From positions 1 through 40,725 of the forward strand of contig DAOVRZ010000044.1 in assembly GCA_030627905.1 (NCBI GenBank): 40,725 nt of DNA, written 5' to 3'. This DNA comes from JAGMES01 sp023128035 (lineage in GTDB: Bacteria; Bacillota; Halanaerobiia; DY22613). This document shows positions 1 to 7,195 of this stretch, in pieces. The notes under the pieces are model-generated. The model had not been told where the DNA came from. It saw nothing but the letters and a program-made list of their open reading frames with translations, and did no database searches. The stretch's first letter is position 1. The number at the start of each line of letters is the position of its first letter. Position numbers and translations under genes: made by a program.

Positions 1-420
1 TCTTTCTTTTGCTTTATGGAAGGTGCAATTCTATTCTTTCTTCGACTACTAGCTCTATTATCAAATCTTTTAGGTCGATATCCTTTATGATACCTACGAT
101 ATCTCCTATATCCAGCTCTAACAGTCAGGTGATACATCCTGCCTAAGTTCGATAGTACCTTTAAACACTAGCTTATTTTTGGTTTTACACTTTTGAACAA
201 TACCGATACCTACATGTTTACTACCATCATCAATACCTACAACAAACTGAGATTCATCTTCTTCTTCTTCGTCTTTAACTTCTTTTGTAAGTTGTATCAC
301 CATAGGATATTTATCTACTAAAAAAGCTCTTTTCTTTCTAATTAGGTACCAACCTTTATTGACCTTAGTAGGACTAAGTTTTTTACCCTTACTATCAAGA
401 ACAAAGCAGTATTCTGTCAT
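1..420 (-). pseudogene. iscB: IscB-like RRXRR/RuvC protein, N-terminal part, frameshifted and cut by window edge
   Basis: The first ~95 residues have the IscB/IsrB N-terminal pattern: FVLDSKGKKLSPT, an IRKKRAFLV stretch and the RuvC-I motif VGIDDGSKHVGIGIV with its catalytic Asp. After ELRQDVS the frame hits a stop at 118-120. In the next frame the expected arginine-rich bridge helix continues to the window edge (AGYRRYRRYHKGYRPKRF, then a DNRASSRRKNR stretch). A small indel near 115-130 therefore splits the gene. The ATG at 420 is chosen because AGGAGG lies 10 nt upstream; a TTG at 429 is too close to it. IscB proteins are RNA-guided DNA endonucleases or nickases carried by IS200/IS605-like elements. 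Whether an HNH domain follows lies outside the window. Family assignment is firm; the pseudogene status rests on one frameshift. Confidence 0.82.
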
Positions 421-660
421 TTCTGACAAACCTCCTAAGTATGGGTATTTCCCTTCTTGCCAAAGTCAATATGAAGAATATTTATTTTCGGTGTTTGACT
501 TCAGGACACTAGAAGTCGGTCTTCCTCAATACTCATAGAGCCACAAGCTGATGGATACACTCATGGGTATGTCTTTACCTTTCATACTAACCTAGTTCAT
601 CATGCAAAGCTACTTTCGCAACTCACATTCACCTTGGCTTGAAAGCAATAAAACAGCTTA
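421..660 (-). ncRNA. Candidate HEARO / omega RNA upstream of iscB
   Basis: The 240 bases before the iscB start hold no gene but are rich in local pairing on the minus strand. There is a GAAA-capped hairpin (AGTTGC-GAAA-GTAGCT, near 628-645), a GACTTC/GAAGTC stem (near 505-530), and repeated ATACCCAT boxes. The region runs into the ribosome binding site AGGAGG at about 431-436. HEARO RNAs are known to sit immediately 5' of iscB, to end at its ribosome binding site and to act as guide RNA with the guide at the 5' end. Here the guide would be the bases just above 660. The call rests on position and visible hairpins; I did not run a covariance model. Confidence 0.6.
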
Positions 661-690
661 TAGCTAAATATTTGTGTCCATATTTAGCTA
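661..690. other. Perfect 11-bp inverted repeat between trxA and the candidate omega RNA
   Basis: TAGCTAAATAT and its complement flank an 8-base loop. It lies 40 bases past the trxA stop and directly before the candidate omega RNA. It may end trxA transcription, but no U-run follows on the minus strand, so it is left as a hairpin of unknown role. Confidence 0.5.
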
Positions 691-730
691 TAATTGTCTA
701 TGATTTTAACTACTATTTTATTGCTCCTTC

Positions 731-1051
731 TTACAGATTACGATTAATAACACCTGTTAAATTTTCTTTATTTGTAAATCCTACAACTTGATCAACTGGT
801 TTTCCATCTTTGAAAAAGAGCATTGTAGGAATACCAGAAATTTGATATTTAGATGCCGTACCAGGATTTTCATCTACATTCAATTTACAAACCTTTACAT
901 TTTCAACCTCTTTACTTACTTCTTCAATAACTGGAGCTACCATACGGCAAGGTCCACACCATTCAGCCCAGAAATCAACCAAAACTAATCCGTCATGGCC
1001 TAATACTTCATTTTCCCAATTTGTATCAGTTGCTTTAGTAATATTTTCCAT
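731..1051 (-). CDS. trxA: Thioredoxin
   Basis: A 106-residue thioredoxin, the usual length for the family. It carries the redox motif WCGPC (residues ~29-33) in the context DFWAEWCGPCRM and the cis-Pro loop GIPTMLFF. It is a cytoplasmic disulfide reductase, normally reduced by thioredoxin reductase, which is not in the window. The ATG at 1051 is preferred over an in-frame ATG 14 codons upstream because GGAGGG lies just before it and because the shorter protein starts in the normal place (MENITKATD). The gene is monocistronic, with its own sigma-A promoter and a CsoR-type operator just downstream of it. This suggests control by copper or reactive sulfur species rather than constitutive expression. 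Confidence 0.95.
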   Translation of the reverse strand: MENITKATDTNWENEVLGHDGLVLVDFWAEWCGPCRMVAPVIEEVSKEVENVKVCKLNVDENPGTASKYQISGIPTMLFFKDGKPVDQVVGFTNKENLTGVINRNL

Positions 1052-1095
1052 GTAAAATCCCTCCACTATATAAATTTTTTGATTTTCATACATCC

Positions 1096-1115
1096 CATAT
1101 ACCCCGGGGGTGTAT
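1096..1115. promoter_or_regulatory. CsoR/CstR-type operator in front of trxA
   Basis: On the minus strand the sequence ATACACCCCCGGGGTATAT is a GC-rich pseudo-palindrome with AT-rich flanks, the layout known for CsoR-family repressors (copper-sensing CsoR, persulfide-sensing CstR). It begins about 10 bases past the -10 box, where a repressor would block trxA transcription. No CsoR-family gene is in the window, so the regulator is inferred. Confidence 0.6.
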
Positions 1116-1124
1116 CTTAATCTT

Positions 1125-1153
1125 ATTATAAATCATTTTTCTAAATAAAGCAA
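1125..1153 (-). promoter_or_regulatory. Sigma-A promoter of trxA
   Basis: TTGCTT (1148-1153), a 17-base spacer, and a perfect TATAAT (1125-1130), reading toward trxA. The predicted start is near 1118, just before the CsoR-type operator. Confidence 0.75.
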
Positions 1154-1186
1154 GTCATTTTTAAAAAAATTTTACCTTTATCTTTT

Positions 1187-1293
1187 GAGTTAAGACCCCC
1201 ACTTCTATAAGTAGTGGGAATTGTTTTTAATCTTCAGTGGGGGTAGAATCCCTACTGAAGCCCCGATGTTCAGCTTTAGCTGGACGAGTTCAC
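1187..1293 (+). mobile_element. Short IS200/IS605-like element (solo right end)
   Basis: About 105 bases without a gene. It shares with 3197-3307 a right half running from GTGGGGGTAGAATCC through TACTGAAGCCCC to TTCAGCTTTAGCTGGACGAG and the terminal GTTCAC. The small CAGC-TTTA-GCTG hairpin next to the end is typical of IS200/IS605 right ends, from which TnpB guide-RNA scaffolds are made. The left half differs from the other copy and has its own CCCACTTCTATAAGTAGTGGG hairpin. No transposase or tnpB is present. The terminal GTTCAC supplies the TGA stop codon of the methyltransferase gene. Confidence 0.6.
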
Positions 1294-2330
1294 TTTCTGG
1301 CAAAAAGCAAATCTCTGGTTATCGAAGAATCAACCATATGCTCAAGTTGATCCAATGGCTCTGAATGCATTACTTTAAATCCTGCATCAGTAAAAATCTT
1401 CTCTAATTCTAGTCGAGGCAAAATCTTTACATTCCAAGAAACTGCTATAACACCACCCGGACGGAGCAACTTCTTCCATGCAGGTAGTGCGCCTTCAACC
1501 ATTTTTTTAGGATTTCGAGTTAAATTTCCTTGATTGCTTGGACTACCATGCTGAACACCATACGGCAAATCTCCAACTATCACATGAAAAGACCCATTCT
1601 TAAAATGTGTATCAGCAAAACTCGTATCATCCTGAACTACATCTATAGTCACGGTGTTTTTATTTTTGTAATCTTCTTTTGTCGGCGCAGCAATAAAGCT
1701 AAAACGATTTCCCTTTACTTTACCATCACGTCGAAACTTTCTCTGCTCCATTTGATGTTTATAACGTTTCTCCAATAGGTATCTCTTTAGAAAAGTCATC
1801 ATTGTATGAGTAGATTTTTTATCTGCCTCTACTCCATAAACATCATACCCATAGATTAAGCCTTGAAAAAGAGTAGTTCCACGTCCTGCAACTGGATCTA
1901 AAATTGATAACCGTTTATTAAAATCCGAAGCAAACTCACTACAAAACACAGCAATATTTAACATCATTTTTGTAAATTCTTCATTAGTCTTCCCTGAATA
2001 TTTTTGAATAGATATAATATCTTCATCAAAATATCTATGATCATTTATCATCAACGGACGTAAATATAACTCTTCTGTTGGTACAATTTCAAACAAACAA
2101 TAAAGTGCAGAAAGCCGTGAAAGATACGATAACTCTTCCGCTCCTATCTCTACATCAGCAGAAAAAGTAATATAATCTACTCCCCCAATTTTTTCCTCTT
2201 CAAAATCTCGATAATCATGCTTGAACACCATTTGATCTAAAATTTGAATTTCACTAATCAATAATTTTTTCGATGATTCAAAAAAAACTTTGTTAAATGA
2301 TGGCTTAATCAAAACTCCATATTTTTTCAA
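1290..2330 (-). CDS. Trm11-like SAM-dependent RNA/DNA methyltransferase
   Basis: 346 residues. The C-terminal two thirds is a Rossmann methyltransferase: motif I is DPVAGRGTTLFQ (~144-155), followed by YGVEAD as the acidic end of strand 2. The catalytic motif IV is DLPYG (~254-258), of the N/D-P-P-Y type used for N-methylation of exocyclic amino groups. This arrangement is that of the UPF0020/Trm11 family, which mostly makes N2-methylguanosine in tRNA. The N-terminal ~110 residues may be the RNA-binding part. The start is a TTG at 2330 with GGAGGG 7 bases upstream. The TGA stop is formed by the end of the adjoining short mobile element, so a few native C-terminal residues may have been lost. 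The exact substrate cannot be read from sequence. Confidence 0.75.
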   Translation of the reverse strand: MKKYGVLIKPSFNKVFFESSKKLLISEIQILDQMVFKHDYRDFEEEKIGGVDYITFSADVEIGAEELSYLSRLSALYCLFEIVPTEELYLRPLMINDHRYFDEDIISIQKYSGKTNEEFTKMMLNIAVFCSEFASDFNKRLSILDPVAGRGTTLFQGLIYGYDVYGVEADKKSTHTMMTFLKRYLLEKRYKHQMEQRKFRRDGKVKGNRFSFIAAPTKEDYKNKNTVTIDVVQDDTSFADTHFKNGSFHVIVGDLPYGVQHGSPSNQGNLTRNPKKMVEGALPAWKKLLRPGGVIAVSWNVKILPRLELEKIFTDAGFKVMHSEPLDQLEHMVDSSITRDLLFARK

Positions 2331-2393
2331 ACAAATACCCTCCCTTTAAAGTCGAAATAATAACTACGTTATTATTTCTTAAGTTTAACGACT

Positions 2394-2500
2394 TCAGAAG
2401 GACGTTTGAACACCCACTGAAGTTTTGAAATTATCGTAAGACTTCTACCTCCACTTATAGAGGAGGGGGGCTTCGCCTTCTGAAATGTCGTTAAATCCAA
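2394..2500 (-). mobile_element. Diverged copy of the short IS200/IS605-like element, inverted
   Basis: Read on the minus strand it begins like the element at 3197-3307 (TTTAACGACATTTCA, then CCCCTCCTCTATAAGTGG and GGTAGAA). Its second half has diverged and closes with CCTTCTGAAGTCGTTAAA, so that the ends are inverted repeats of each other. It carries no gene. Together with the 3197 copy it brackets speD in opposite orientation. Confidence 0.5.
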
Positions 2501-2527
2501 CCTTTCGCAAACCACTATATGATTCGA

Positions 2528-2632
2528 CCACAAAAAGTATTTTAGTCGCACTTGCATACCATATAAAGTATTGACACCGCCATTTCAATACTTTATATGG
2601 TATGCAAGCTCTTGTGCGACTACTTTTTGTGG
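2528..2632. repeat. Large near-perfect palindrome (about 105 bases)
   Basis: CCACAAAAAGTA pairs with TACTTTTTGTGG at the outer ends. The inner arm TTGCATACCATATAAAGTAT, followed by TGA, pairs perfectly with its partner around a loop of about 10 bases (near 2575-2585). Short AGTCGCAC/GTGCGACT segments pair in between. It lies downstream of speD. The right arm and the bases after it recur at 34920-34942, so this is a repeated element rather than a simple terminator. Confidence 0.7.
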
Positions 2633-2643
2633 GCTAATCATTA
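2621..2643 (+). repeat. 23-base direct repeat, copy 1 of 2
   Basis: Begins TACTTTTTGTGG and ends CTAATCATTA. It is identical to 34920-34942, in the same orientation. Both copies lie just downstream of a minus-strand gene (speD here, trpP there). Only this copy is part of a full palindrome. Confidence 0.75.
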
Positions 2644-2701
2644 GTATACTTTCACCACAATTTAACTATTTCCTTTTTAAGAAATAAAAATAATTGGTCA
2701 T

Positions 2702-3106
2702 CTAATCTACTATATTGAACATACTCCCTTTTCTATGTGAACTCATATGTAAAATTACTCCACGTTTGATCTCATTACATGTTACAAAGGTCGATTCTAA
2801 TTGCTCAGCAATATATTCAGAAGCAGCTTTCGGATTCGAATTATCTCCACAAGTAAAAACATCAATCGCTGCATACCCTAATTCTGGCCAGCTATGAATC
2901 GAAAGATGAGATTCAGAAACAATAGCAACAGCTGTAATTCCATAGGGTGCAAATTTTTCAACCATTATTTTTCGCAAATCTGTACCAGCGACTTCAGCCG
3001 CTTTTGTGAGAATTTCTTTGATTTTATCTTCATCATTCAGATAATCTGAGTTACATTCAAAAGCTTCTGAAATTACGTGATTTCCTAAAATCAAATTTTT
3101 CGTCAT
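2702..3106 (-). CDS. speD: S-adenosylmethionine decarboxylase proenzyme
   Basis: 134 residues, the length of the small bacterial/archaeal class (SpeH type). It makes decarboxylated SAM, the aminopropyl donor for spermidine. The self-cleavage site is visible in VSESHLSIHSWPE: cleavage before the Ser of ES-HLS gives the pyruvoyl group on the alpha chain, with the conserved His and Glu following. The conserved FTCGD block is also present. The ATG at 3106 has AAGGAG 8 bases upstream; an in-frame ATG eight codons earlier lacks one. No speE or other polyamine gene is adjacent. The gene has a plausible promoter and is flanked on both sides by inverted short mobile elements. Confidence 0.95.
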   Translation of the reverse strand: MTKNLILGNHVISEAFECNSDYLNDEDKIKEILTKAAEVAGTDLRKIMVEKFAPYGITAVAIVSESHLSIHSWPELGYAAIDVFTCGDNSNPKAASEYIAEQLESTFVTCNEIKRGVILHMSSHRKGSMFNIVD

Positions 3107-3147
3107 GGCATATACTCCTTTCAAAAACACAAAAATCTTTCCATAGT

Positions 3148-3177
3148 AGTATACCCACGTCTAATTACTCCATTCAA
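3148..3177 (-). promoter_or_regulatory. Probable sigma-A promoter of speD
   Basis: TTGAAT (3172-3177), an 18-base spacer and TATACT (3148-3153), about 40 bases upstream of the speD start. Confidence 0.5.
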
Positions 3178-3196
3178 AAGAAAAAACAACAGATTA

Positions 3197-3307
3197 TTTA
3201 ACGACATTTCAAAAGGAGGTTTTCAGAGCGAAGTCCCCCTCCTCTATAGGTGGGGGTAGAATCCCCTACTGAAGCCCCAATGTTCAGCTTTAGCTGGACG
3301 AGTTCAC
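3197..3307 (+). mobile_element. Short IS200/IS605-like element, most complete copy
   Basis: About 110 bases with no gene. The left end is TTTAACGACATTTCA. A G/C-rich hairpin follows (CCCCCTCCTCTATAGGTGGG, ~3235-3258), then the right end with TTCAGCTTTAGCTGGACGAG and the terminal GTTCAC. The right 55 bases match 1240-1293 almost exactly. The last base (3307) touches the TAA stop (3308-3310) of the binding-protein gene. It looks like a non-autonomous derivative of a tnpB-bearing element whose remaining right end could still encode a guide scaffold. Confidence 0.6.
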
Positions 3308-4234
3308 TTAAAAAATACCTGTTTTAACTAAATCAAAATAGTCTAAGTCAGTTTTTTTCAAACCTTTTTCTTCGATCCAAGTTAAAACATTTTCTACTTC
3401 TTCTTTAGTGGGAAGAAGTACTCGTCTGAATTTCGGAATTTCAATATCTCCAATTACAGATTCAGGAAATTCACCTTTGTCAACAAGCAGATGACGATAA
3501 TTTTCTGGATTTTTATTGATCTCATCAACAGCTTTATTATAAGCTTTATAAAAATCTTCTAATTCGTCTTGTTGCTTTTGTATTGTCTCATCCGTGAAAA
3601 TCATAACCGCAGGATCTATCTCTAAATCACTACTGCTATCAGCAAGAACCACTGCACCTGATTTGATCATAATCGTTGCCAATGGATCTGGCAAAGAAGC
3701 GGAATTCAATTGTCCATTACGTAATAGTTCCATTCTCATTGGAATCTTAGGTACACTTAATTTACGAGCATTAACACTATCCTCCTCAAGAATCAAATCC
3801 ACAATATATTCAATCACTGTATTTGTAGAAAGACCAATCTCAACATCTTGAAGATCTTTAACTTTTGTAATACCAGAATCAATACCCGCTAACAGAAGAA
3901 AACGACTCTCTGTTATCGATGTAGCCTTTACTTTTAAACCACCACTATTCATAAAATAAACAGCCACAAGATCACTCATCGTCCCATTTAACTGATTACC
4001 CTGTAATGCTGCATCACGATCTTTTGCACTTTTAAAGACAAGCAATTCAATATCCAGTTCTTTATCTGCAAAGTATCCCTCTTCAGCCGCTACTAACAAA
4101 GGAAACATCCCTATATCAGGCATTAGACCAATCTTCAAACTTCGATTAGCAGAGCTATCATTTTTCTCACTACACCCCAATAAAAGTGTAACTACTAATA
4201 ACATCATAATCAAAAACATAGCAAACCGTTTCAT
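3308..4234 (-). CDS. Solute-binding lipoprotein, NMT1/SsuA-like ABC family
   Basis: 308 residues. A hydrophobic signal peptide ends in a lipobox (VTLLLGC, Cys ~21), so the mature protein is a lipoprotein on the outer face of the membrane. The body (LKIGLMPDIGMFPLLVAAEEGYF, given here in two parts LKIGLMPDIGMFPL and LVAAEEGYF, then KSAKDRDAALQGNQLNGTMSD) is the type 2 periplasmic-binding fold of the taurine/nitrate/thiamine-precursor group. No permease or ATPase gene is nearby, so the transporter is encoded elsewhere or lost, and the ligand is unknown. The start at 4234 has GAGGAA upstream. An aminotransferase pseudogene lies directly upstream, 15 bases away. Confidence 0.8.
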   Translation of the reverse strand: MKRFAMFLIMMLLVVTLLLGCSEKNDSSANRSLKIGLMPDIGMFPLLVAAEEGYFADKELDIELLVFKSAKDRDAALQGNQLNGTMSDLVAVYFMNSGGLKVKATSITESRFLLLAGIDSGITKVKDLQDVEIGLSTNTVIEYIVDLILEEDSVNARKLSVPKIPMRMELLRNGQLNSASLPDPLATIMIKSGAVVLADSSSDLEIDPAVMIFTDETIQKQQDELEDFYKAYNKAVDEINKNPENYRHLLVDKGEFPESVIGDIEIPKFRRVLLPTKEEVENVLTWIEEKGLKKTDLDYFDLVKTGIF

Positions 4235-4249
4235 AAAAATTCCTCTTTT

Positions 4250-5138
4250 CTAGATTTTTTCTTCACTCGCGTGTATCATAGCCAATACTTGATCTAAATT
4301 TTCTATTGCTTCGTCAATATTTTCCCGGATAATAATCAATGGTGGTTGAAAAGCAAGAACATTCCGACCAGGGCCATTTTTACCAAGCAAAAATCCACGT
4401 TCTTTCATTTCCTCTGTTGCTGGAGACTTATCTAGTTTAATCAACTCTGCACCTAACATCAAACCTCATCCACGTATATCTCCAATGATAGGGTGTTTTT
4501 CCTTTAATAAATGCAGCTACTTTTTTTGAGGTCTGAGTTTCAATTACCCTTTCGAGTGCATTAGCACATGCCAGATTACATTTTGGGTAGGTTAAATTAA
4601 ACTAACAATGGTAACAATCAGGATTTGGCGCAAAATGAATACCACCAACTGGATTAGGATCAATTCTCCAAAAAGAAAGGCCTGTAAAAGACATACCTAA
4701 CTTGGTTCGTCCGTGTAAACCCTGCTGCAGCACAATAAACTCACTATTTCCTATGTATAAAGTTGCTAATAATGCAGCACCTTCCACGGTTTCCGTACCA
4801 CTATTACAGAAAAAACTCCGTTTTAAATTACCTGGAGTAATTTCAGCTATTCTTTCTGCCAATTCCATCATTGGTTGGGTTAAGTAAATAGTACAAGTAT
4901 GCTGCAAAGTTTGTATCTGGTCACATATTGCTTGCACTATCCGTGGATGACAGTGACCACAATTTACCACGGAAACTCCTGCATAAAGATCTAAGTACTG
5001 CTTACCTTCATTATCATAAAGATATTGCATCTCACCTCGAACTAACTGCATAGGTTTTTGATAAAAATAATAGACACATGGAATAATGTAATCTTTCTTT
5101 AAGTCAACTAGTTTTTCTGGACCAAAATATTTTTCCAT
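4250..5138 (-). pseudogene. Class III (AGXT2-like) aminotransferase, internally deleted
   Basis: N-terminal ~180 residues are clear class III aminotransferase: YLDLYAGVSVVNCGHCHPRI, then FFCNSGTETVEGAA (phosphate-binding loop) and GLHGRT. A stop at 4602-4604 interrupts it. Beyond it another frame carries CNLACANALERVIETQTS, which matches the next family segment. The family's central ~170 residues, including the PLP-binding lysine, are absent. The C-terminus resumes as HPIIGDIRG, an in-frame TGA, then GLMLGAELIKLDKSPATEE to NLDQVLAMI. With a deletion, a frameshift and two stops, it cannot make an active enzyme. The original start is the ATG at 5138 with GGAGG upstream. The PDCYHC/GLHGRT style resembles alanine-glyoxylate or beta-aminoisobutyrate aminotransferases. 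Confidence 0.88.
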
Positions 5139-5252
5139 CTTCTTTCCTCCAGTGATCAAATTTAACCAAAATTATTAATTCGTCTTCTACCTATTTAATT
5201 CCTTCTTATTTAGTATGAATTCTATATATTTTATAAATCTAAATTTACCTAA

Positions 5253-5293
5253 CAAAAAAAAGAGTGTATACTAGTTAGTTTACACTCTTTTTG
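5253..5293 (-). terminator. Rho-independent terminator after the ankyrin gene
   Basis: AAAAAGAGTGTA pairs with its complement around a loop of about 13 bases. On the minus strand it is followed by a run of eight Ts, 40 bases past the stop at 5335. Ts on the other side make it potentially bidirectional. Confidence 0.8.
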
Positions 5294-5334
5294 CATCAAT
5301 TTAGCACATATATTTATCAAATTGAGTTAAAAAA

Positions 5335-7032
5335 TTATTTATTTATAATATATTGGTTAAATTGTTCTGCATTTTCATTAAATTCATCAACATCTTGGTT
5401 AAATTTTTCAGTCTCATCTACAGCGTCGAATATTTCCCAAATCTTTAGACCTGCTGCAATTGCAAAAAAGAGCATTTTATCTTCAGTCTCTTCTTGATTT
5501 AATGCTACTGTAAGCAATCCCGCTTCACCGAGTAAAAATAAAGTTCCTTTTGGCCACCAATTTTCTACATAGGCATGACCAGCTGAAGGGATAACTGTAG
5601 CTATCAGACCAGTTTTTAATTTCGATTTAGAGTCTTTAAAATGTTTCATTGTTTTAGCTGGTTCAAGATAATTAAGATGCCAATAAACATCGGTTCCATT
5701 TAATTTTTTATTTTCTTCTAAGTACTCGACAACTTTTTTTCCAAAATAATCTCTTATTGTTACATCAGCACCAGAATCTAAAAGCACATAAATTACTTCT
5801 TCTTTTTTATTTTCTTTAACTGCAAACATCAGTGGCGTCAATCCCATAATATCTTCTTGAATATTTACGACAGCACCTGCTTTAATAAGATTCTTTACTA
5901 ACACCGGATCTTCTTTATACTTCACTGCAAACATCAGTGGAGTCATCCCTTGACTGTTCTGATGATTAACATCTATTCCCAATTCAATCAATTTAAACAC
6001 AATATCTAAACTTTTATTATACCTAATAGCATAGGAAAGAGAGTTGGTCCCTATGGGATCTGTATCATTAATATTCGCCCCGGCTTCAATCAACAAAGCA
6101 ATCACCTCAGGACTTTTATTTTCCATAGACGCTATTAGTAAAGTAAAAAGACCATTATTATTCCTTTGATTTACATCTGCCCCATAATATAAAAGCGAAA
6201 CAATAATTTTAATATCTAAATTATCACTAACTGCAATCATTAAAGAAGTTTCACCTTTGGTATTTTTGAGATTAATATTTGCTCCCACATTAAGTAAAGT
6301 ATAGATTATCTTTGAACTTTTAGCTTTAGTTGCATACATTAGAGCAGTCCATCCATTATCATCCTGATCATTCACTTGAGCGCCTGCACGAAGTATTAAA
6401 TCGATAACTTTGATCTCAACTTTATTTTTTGTTGCAATCATCAGAGCATTTAGTCCGCTTTTATCCATTATATTAACATCTGCTCCAGCTTTTATCAAAC
6501 CATCAACTACTTGCTGTAACGGCAGGCCATTAACTTCAGTCATCAAAGGAGTCCATCCACTTTTATCTTTAACATTCACATTACTTCCAGCAATGATAAG
6601 AACATGGATTGCACTTATCCTTCTCCTTTTGACTGAAATTAATAATGCAGTATCTCCATCGCTATTTTTAGCATTTAGGCTTGCATCGAATTCTATCAAA
6701 GATTCCAGAATCTCAATATTTCCATTATAACGCGCTGCATACATTAATGGAGTCCAACCAGCATCATCAGTGGCGTTTACAGTTGCACCTCTTCGTAATA
6801 AAACTGTTAATACATATGGTTCCGCATTGTACGCTGCTGCATACATCAATGGTGTTTTCCCATCCTCATCTTTTTGATTCACATCTGCACCTTCATCAAT
6901 TGCATTAGCAATTTTTTCTGGAGTACCATTTTTACACAATTCAAAAAAATCTGCAGCAAATACTGATGCGGAAATCATCATTAATGTTAGTACAAAGACT
7001 CCTATAAAAACAATTTTAAAATTAAACTTCAT
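5335..7032 (-). CDS. Secreted or membrane-anchored ankyrin-repeat protein
   Basis: 565 residues. An N-terminal signal peptide or anchor (FKIVFIGVFVLTLMMISASVFA, given as FKIVFIGVFV plus LTLMMISASVFA) ends in a typical signal-peptidase I site. About twelve ankyrin repeats follow to residue ~430, most with the DxxGxTPLMYA and GADVN signatures (DGKTPLMYAAAYN, AGWTPLMYAARYN). The C-terminal ~120 residues hold two hydrophobic stretches (GLIATVIPSAGHAYVENW; LFLLGEAGLLTVAL), like the small membrane domains that end in GxGxxYxGxxxKG, and a short coiled tail. The likely role is protein binding outside the membrane; the partner is unknown. The ATG at 7032 has a strong GGGGGAAGGA site. The leader (7033-7195) contains an imperfect inverted repeat (ACTTCAGA/TCTGAAGT arms, ~7066-7132). 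The gene stands alone between two terminators. Confidence 0.85.
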   Translation of the reverse strand: MKFNFKIVFIGVFVLTLMMISASVFAADFFELCKNGTPEKIANAIDEGADVNQKDEDGKTPLMYAAAYNAEPYVLTVLLRRGATVNATDDAGWTPLMYAARYNGNIEILESLIEFDASLNAKNSDGDTALLISVKRRRISAIHVLIIAGSNVNVKDKSGWTPLMTEVNGLPLQQVVDGLIKAGADVNIMDKSGLNALMIATKNKVEIKVIDLILRAGAQVNDQDDNGWTALMYATKAKSSKIIYTLLNVGANINLKNTKGETSLMIAVSDNLDIKIIVSLLYYGADVNQRNNNGLFTLLIASMENKSPEVIALLIEAGANINDTDPIGTNSLSYAIRYNKSLDIVFKLIELGIDVNHQNSQGMTPLMFAVKYKEDPVLVKNLIKAGAVVNIQEDIMGLTPLMFAVKENKKEEVIYVLLDSGADVTIRDYFGKKVVEYLEENKKLNGTDVYWHLNYLEPAKTMKHFKDSKSKLKTGLIATVIPSAGHAYVENWWPKGTLFLLGEAGLLTVALNQEETEDKMLFFAIAAGLKIWEIFDAVDETEKFNQDVDEFNENAEQFNQYIINK

Positions 7033-7195
7033 ATCCTTCCCCCTCATCTTTTTACTTAGATACTTCAGATAAGTATTCTCTAGTAAGTTATATAACTATG
7101 TTCTACAGAATATAACTGTATCCTCTGAAGTAATTCATTTTTTTATGTACCTAAATAATTAGACGTTCAGTTTAGAGAAAAGTTCCCCTATTATC

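Noticed and set aside
2372..2557. 61-codon open frame on the minus strand
   Set aside because: It lies entirely inside the short mobile element and palindrome, has no start signal and resembles no protein.
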